From Achromobacter sp. MFA1 R4 (GTDB taxonomy: Bacteria; Pseudomonadota; Gammaproteobacteria; Burkholderiales; Burkholderiaceae_B): a stretch of DNA of 64,000 bases. Positions 59,825 to 64,000 of the stretch are shown piece by piece. Location: contig NZ_LT707065.1 of assembly GCF_900156745.1 (NCBI RefSeq), forward strand, positions 4,588,001 through 4,652,000. Direction: 5' to 3'. The stretch's first letter is position 1; each line of letters starts with the position of its first letter. The notes beneath the pieces were generated by a model that was not told the origin of the DNA, searched no databases, and saw only the letters and a list, made by a program, of their open reading frames with translations. A program made the position numbers and the translations under genes.

Positions 59825-59996
59825 TTTGTTTTAAGCACGCTTAGCGTAACGCATAGAACGATTTTCCGGCGCTGTACTGGCGTAGGTAAAGACAGGTTCG
59901 TTGCATCTCCTGCCTCGCGGGTTCGCCAGGTTCACCGTCGCAAAAAATGTCCGCCTCAGGCGGCAAGAAAACTTCGCATAACAAGCGGGGAGACAA

Positions 59997-60821
59997 ATGG
60001 TGGATCAGTCCGACAGGCCTGCCTTGCTGGAGGCGGATGGGGTGACGCTGGCGTTCGGCGGGGTCAAGGCGCTGACCGGCGTGGGCTTTCGCGTCGCGCC
60101 CGGTTCCATCACCACGGTCATCGGCCCGAACGGCGCCGGCAAGACGTCGCTGTTCAACACCATCTCCGGTTTCTACAAGCCCGCTTCCGGGCAGATCCGT
60201 TTCGAAGGCCGCGACATCACGCGCGTGGCCGCGCCAGAGCGCGCCAGGCTGGGGCTGGCGCGCAGCTTCCAGAACATTGCGCTGTTCCGCGGCATGACGG
60301 TGCTGGACAACATCAAGCTGGGCCGCCACGCGCATCTGCGCACCAATGTGCTGGATGCGCTGCTTTATCTGGGACGTGCGCGCCGCGAGGAGATGGCGCT
60401 GCGCGCCGACATCGAAGAGCGCATCATCGATTTCCTTGAAATCGACCATATCCGCCACGCGCCGGTGGCCGCGCTGTCTTACGGCCTGCAAAAGCGCGTG
60501 GAACTGGCGCGGGCGCTGGCGATGCAGCCCAAGGTGCTGATGCTGGACGAGCCCGTGGCGGGCATGAACCGCGAAGAGACGGACGACATGGCGCGCTTCA
60601 TCCTGGATGCGCGGACCGAGTGGGGCGTGACGGTGCTGATGGTTGAGCACGACATGGGCATGGTGATGGACCTGTCCGATCACGTCGTGGTGCTCAATTT
60701 CGGGCAGGTCATTGCCGATGGTACGCCGGCGCAGGTGCAGGCCAATCCGGAGGTCATCAAGGCTTACCTGGGCGCGGGCGATGTCGGCGATCTGCGCCGC
60801 CGGTTGCGGGAGGCGGCCTGA
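59997..60821 (+). CDS. livG: branched-chain amino acid-type ABC transporter ATPase (LivG)
   Basis: 274 aa ATP-binding subunit of a HAAT importer. Walker A is GPNGAGKTS, the signature motif is LSYGLQKRVELARAL, and Walker B is LMLDEPVAGMN, with the LivG-specific C-terminal helix. GGGGAG before the ATG. Stop shares one base with the permease start. Confidence 0.94.
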   Translation: MVDQSDRPALLEADGVTLAFGGVKALTGVGFRVAPGSITTVIGPNGAGKTSLFNTISGFYKPASGQIRFEGRDITRVAAPERARLGLARSFQNIALFRGMTVLDNIKLGRHAHLRTNVLDALLYLGRARREEMALRADIEERIIDFLEIDHIRHAPVAALSYGLQKRVELARALAMQPKVLMLDEPVAGMNREETDDMARFILDARTEWGVTVLMVEHDMGMVMDLSDHVVVLNFGQVIADGTPAQVQANPEVIKAYLGAGDVGDLRRRLREAA

Positions 60822-61699
60822 TGGACTGGCTGTTCTTCCTGGAGGTCTCGCTGGCGGGCCTGGGCAGCGGCGGCCTGTATGCGCTGGCCGCGCTGGCCTT
60901 CGTCATCGTCTACAAGGCGACGCGCGTGGTCAATATCGCCATCGGCGAATTCCTGATGCTGGGCGCTTACGTGTTTTATGCGTTCGCCACGGGCATGGCG
61001 TGGCCGATCTGGCTGGCGATCGTGGGCGCGGTCGTCGTGTCCGGCGCGCTGGGCGCCGTGGTCGAGCGCCTGACGATACGGCCGATGCTCGGCGAGTCGC
61101 CGATCTCCGTTTTCATGATTACCGTGGGTCTGGCGTCCATCCTGGTGGGCGCCGTCGAACTCATCTGGACGGCCGACCAGCGCCGCCTGCCGGAGTTCAT
61201 GCCGCGCGCGCCTGTCATGGTGGGCGAGGCGTTCGTGGCGCCCAAGGTGTTCTATGGGTTCTGGGTGGCGGTGGTCCTGGCCCTGCTGGTGCTGGTGGTG
61301 TTCCGCTACTGGCGCGGCGGGGTCGCGCTGCGGGCCACGGCGTCGGACCAGGGCGCGGCCTATGCCATGGGCATCAATGTGCCGCGCGTTTTTTCGCTGG
61401 CCTGGGTGACCGCGGGCGCGATCGCGGCGGTGTCGGGGGTGATCGTGGGCGCCATCGGCGGCATCTCTTCGTCGATGGGGGTGTTTGGCCTGTCGGTGCT
61501 GGTGGTCGTGATCGTGGGCGGCCTGGACAGCGTGGCAGGGGCGCTGGTCGGCGGCATCTTCATCGGCCTGCTGGAGGCCTGGGCCGGCGCCTACCTGGGC
61601 GGCGAATACAAGCTGCTGGCCACGTTTGTCGTGCTGGTCGTGGTGTTGATGGCCCGGCCCTATGGGCTTTTTGGCACCCGTGAAATCGAGAGGCTCTGA
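60821..61699 (+). CDS. livH: branched-chain amino acid-type ABC permease (LivH)
   Basis: 292 aa. Eight hydrophobic helices, GSGGLYALAALAFVIVYKA at the start, and the family coupling segment VALRATASDQGAAYAMGIN facing the ATPase. Pairs with the LivM gene three bases downstream. Confidence 0.94.
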   Translation: MDWLFFLEVSLAGLGSGGLYALAALAFVIVYKATRVVNIAIGEFLMLGAYVFYAFATGMAWPIWLAIVGAVVVSGALGAVVERLTIRPMLGESPISVFMITVGLASILVGAVELIWTADQRRLPEFMPRAPVMVGEAFVAPKVFYGFWVAVVLALLVLVVFRYWRGGVALRATASDQGAAYAMGINVPRVFSLAWVTAGAIAAVSGVIVGAIGGISSSMGVFGLSVLVVVIVGGLDSVAGALVGGIFIGLLEAWAGAYLGGEYKLLATFVVLVVVLMARPYGLFGTREIERL

Positions 61700-61702
61700 T
61701 CC

Positions 61703-62740
61703 ATGCGTATCGCGACCGCCAAGCAGACGTACCTGGCCGATGAGGCGCTTTTCGACACGCGCACGCAGCACGTGTGGCTGGCCTTGCTGGCGGCGTCGCT
61801 GGTGCTGTTTCCCTTCGTGGCCAATGCCTATTGGCTGTATCTTGCCTGCCTGGTCGCGATCAATATCGCGAGCGCCACGGGGCTGAACATCCTGACGGGA
61901 TATACGGGGCTGGTCAGCCTGGGGCAGGCGGCGTTCATGGGACTGGGCGCGTACACCGTGGCGGTGATGGAAATGCGCCTTGGCACGCCGGTCCTCGTCA
62001 ACCTGCTTGCCGGCGGCGGCGTCGCGATGGTGGGCGGGCTGCTGGTCGGCATTCCTTCGCTGCGCGTCAAGGGGCTGTACCTGGCCATCTCCACGATCGC
62101 GGCGTCGTTCATCGCCCACTTCATTTTCGCGAACTGGCAGTTCACGGGCGGCACCAGCGGCCTGCAGGTGCCGCCGGCGCGGATCCTCGGCATGGACCTG
62201 GATACCTCGTTCAAGATCTACTGGCTGATCGTGCCCGTGACCGTGCTGATGGTGCTGGGCGCGGCGAATCTGTTCCGCACCCGCATCGGGCGGGCCTTCA
62301 TCGCGATCCGCGACCGGGACATTTCGGCCGAAGTGCTGGGCATCCGGCTGCTGCGCTACAAGCTGCTGTCCTTCGGGCTGTCTTCGTTCTATGCCGGCGT
62401 GGCCGGCGGGCTGTGGGCGTACTTCTTCCGCGTGGTCACGCCGGAGAGTTTTCCGCTCATCATGTCGATCTTCTTCCTGGCGGCCATCATCGTGGGCGGC
62501 ATGGGATCGATCCTGGGATCCATCCTGGGCGCGCTCTTCATGACAATGGTGCCAGAGTTCCTCAAGCTGGTCGTCGGCTGGCTGCCGGTGGGCGGCGACG
62601 CGCTGCGGCTGATTTCGCCCGTGCGCACCATTGTTTTCGGCCTGCTGATCGTGGGCTTCCTGATCTTCGAGCCGCACGGGCTCGCGGAAATCTGGCGGCG
62701 CGTGCGCCGATTCTTTCACCTATGGCCTTTTCGCACGTAG
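61703..62740 (+). CDS. livM: branched-chain amino acid-type ABC permease (LivM)
   Basis: 345 aa. Multi-helix permease with the LivM landmark GLNILTGYTGLVSLGQAAF and the coupling helix GRAFIAIRDRDISAEVLGI. The last 25 residues are basic and cytoplasmic. Forms the membrane channel with the LivH protein. Confidence 0.94.
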   Translation: MRIATAKQTYLADEALFDTRTQHVWLALLAASLVLFPFVANAYWLYLACLVAINIASATGLNILTGYTGLVSLGQAAFMGLGAYTVAVMEMRLGTPVLVNLLAGGGVAMVGGLLVGIPSLRVKGLYLAISTIAASFIAHFIFANWQFTGGTSGLQVPPARILGMDLDTSFKIYWLIVPVTVLMVLGAANLFRTRIGRAFIAIRDRDISAEVLGIRLLRYKLLSFGLSSFYAGVAGGLWAYFFRVVTPESFPLIMSIFFLAAIIVGGMGSILGSILGALFMTMVPEFLKLVVGWLPVGGDALRLISPVRTIVFGLLIVGFLIFEPHGLAEIWRRVRRFFHLWPFRT

Positions 62741-62792
62741 CGCGACGCGCGCGGCGTGACGGCGGCCACCCATAAGACCCAGGAGACAAACC

Positions 62793-63974
62793 ATGAAGCG
62801 CATCCGGATAGGCAGCGGTTTATCGAGGTGGTTGGCCCCGTTGGGCCTGGCGGCGGCGTTGTCCGCGGCGCCGGCGGCGCAGGCGGCCGAGGACCTGGTG
62901 CTGGGCGGCTCGATTCCGCTGAGCGGCGTGTTCGCCTTCGCCGGGCAGGGCATTCATGCGGGCATCACGGATTACGTAAAGATCGTGAACGATCAGGGCG
63001 GGATCAAGGGTCGCAAGTTGCGTTATGTGCCCGAGGACACGGCCTACAAGGTCGACGCGTCGGTCGCGGCGTTCAAGAAGATCACCAGCCAGAACAAGGT
63101 GAATTTCTACTACGGGGATTCGACCGGCTTTTCCAAGACCATCAATGCGGAGCTCAACCGCACGGGCGACATCCTGATGACGGGCGCCTCGTTCGCGACC
63201 GAGCTGAACGATCCCGCGAAGTATCCCGCGCAGTTCATGCTGGGACCCGACTACACCGAGATGTTCGGCATCCTGCTGCGCTACATCGCCAAGGAGCAGC
63301 CGGGCGCCAAGGTCGCCTTCGTGTATTCGGACACGGAGTTCGGGCGCGATCCCATCGCCAGCTCGCGCGCCGTGGCGGAAAAGCTGGGCTTGAAGGTGGT
63401 CACCGAGATCATGACGCCGCCGGGCAGCGTGGACGTGTCGACCGAGGTCATCAAGCTGCGCCGCGCCGATCCGGACTTCACCATCTTCCACGGCTATGTG
63501 CTGGCGCCCATCCCCGAGTTCGTGGGACAAGGCAAGCGCATGGGCCTGAAGACGCGCTACATGGGCACGTTCTGGACGATGGACAACTCGACCGTAATGC
63601 AGATGGGCGAGGATGCCGAGGGCTTCATGGGCGTGATGCCTTATCGCTACTACTACGACACGGCGCCCGATGCGCCGATGCTCAAGAAGATCCGCGAAAT
63701 GCGCCCGACTTACCAGAGCACCGGCTACATGCAGGGCTTCCTGGCGGCCATGCTGTTCTCGGAAGTGGCCAAGCGCACGCTGGATGCCGGCAAGGAGCTG
63801 AACGCCGCCAACATGAAGGCCGCGCTGGACGGCATCAAGGATTTCGACACGGGCGGGCTGATCGGCGTGCCGATCAGCATCAAGGGCAATTCGATACCCG
63901 TGGGCCGGATCTATCGCGCGGACGTGAAGCAGAAGCAGATGGTGCCCGCGTCCGACTGGATCGTCCTGAAGTGA
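62793..63974 (+). CDS. LivK-type periplasmic substrate-binding protein
   Basis: 393 aa, type I periplasmic binding fold. The signal peptide is at about 1-30, ending AAQA. LVLGGSIPLSGVFAFAGQGI opens the mature part. YGDSTGFSKTINAELNRTGD and the VAFVYSDTEFGRD hinge are typical. A large family that binds amino acids, amides or aromatic acids, so the ligand is open. The enoyl-CoA hydratase next door hints at a carboxylic acid that is later activated to a CoA ester (inference). Confidence 0.92.
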   Translation: MKRIRIGSGLSRWLAPLGLAAALSAAPAAQAAEDLVLGGSIPLSGVFAFAGQGIHAGITDYVKIVNDQGGIKGRKLRYVPEDTAYKVDASVAAFKKITSQNKVNFYYGDSTGFSKTINAELNRTGDILMTGASFATELNDPAKYPAQFMLGPDYTEMFGILLRYIAKEQPGAKVAFVYSDTEFGRDPIASSRAVAEKLGLKVVTEIMTPPGSVDVSTEVIKLRRADPDFTIFHGYVLAPIPEFVGQGKRMGLKTRYMGTFWTMDNSTVMQMGEDAEGFMGVMPYRYYYDTAPDAPMLKKIREMRPTYQSTGYMQGFLAAMLFSEVAKRTLDAGKELNAANMKAALDGIKDFDTGGLIGVPISIKGNSIPVGRIYRADVKQKQMVPASDWIVLK

Positions 63975-63981
63975 GGCGGCC

Positions 63982-64000
63982 GTGAATCCGGGACATGACG
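63982..64000 (+). CDS. start of next gene, cut by the window edge
   Basis: GTG at 63982 or ATG at 63995 could open the next gene. By operon logic it may be the second ATPase (LivF), which is missing so far, but only 19 bases are visible. Confidence 0.25.

Overview
The window reads as chromosomal DNA from a high-GC betaproteobacterium of the family Alcaligenaceae (Bordetella/Achromobacter type). This rests on a dapC-dapD-dapE cluster in the order known from Bordetella, a stand-alone Bug-type (tripartite tricarboxylate) binding protein, the tig-clpP-clpX-lon-lexA order, a complete isc operon headed by iscR, and the strong GC3 codon bias. The species call is inference. No insertion sequence, prophage, integrase or CRISPR array was found. 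The region looks like core chromosome with small lineage-specific inserts.

Layout. 1-2.5 kb: a small membrane protein and a DedA protein on the minus strand, and a YdjM-like membrane protein on the plus strand. 2.5-6.9 kb: an IclR regulator with a palindromic operator, followed by pepE, a DUF1177 gene, an aroM-like gene and a Bug binding protein. This tightly coupled cluster has no described pathway and is the best candidate for unexplored biology here. 7-12.8 kb: coaBC, lspA, ileS and ribF (minus). 12.9-16.1 kb: purN, an RsmB-type rRNA methyltransferase with a 32-residue tandem-repeat extension, and a small secreted protein. 16.5-20.3 kb: fatty acid desaturase, UvrD-type helicase and a stand-alone chorismate mutase. 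20.4-26.5 kb: dapC-dapD-dapE-prmB-yheS (minus). 26.5-29.2 kb: tRNA-Leu(UAG), a cold-shock gene, aqpZ and kdsA.

29.2-40.9 kb is the accessory-like part: several unrecognised small genes, a GNAT acetyltransferase, an orphan PqiB, a LysR-controlled D-amino-acid (D-serine dehydratase-like) gene with a RidA partner, a DUF2513 protein, two more cold-shock genes with similar predicted leaders, a DUF924 protein, a YqhA-type membrane protein and a periplasmic M48 protease.

41-51.4 kb is the proteostasis and SOS block: tig-clpP-clpX, lon behind a heat-shock-type promoter, lexA with its own SOS box, an aromatic aminotransferase and uvrB. 51.6-57.9 kb is the Fe-S assembly block: a low-molecular-weight phosphatase, then iscR (two IscR-like boxes at its promoter), iscS, iscU, iscA, hscB, hscA, fdx and iscX. 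58-64 kb holds a double-domain methylglyoxal synthase, an enoyl-CoA hydratase, and a divergent LIV-type ABC importer (ATPase, two permeases, binding protein) whose next gene runs off the window.
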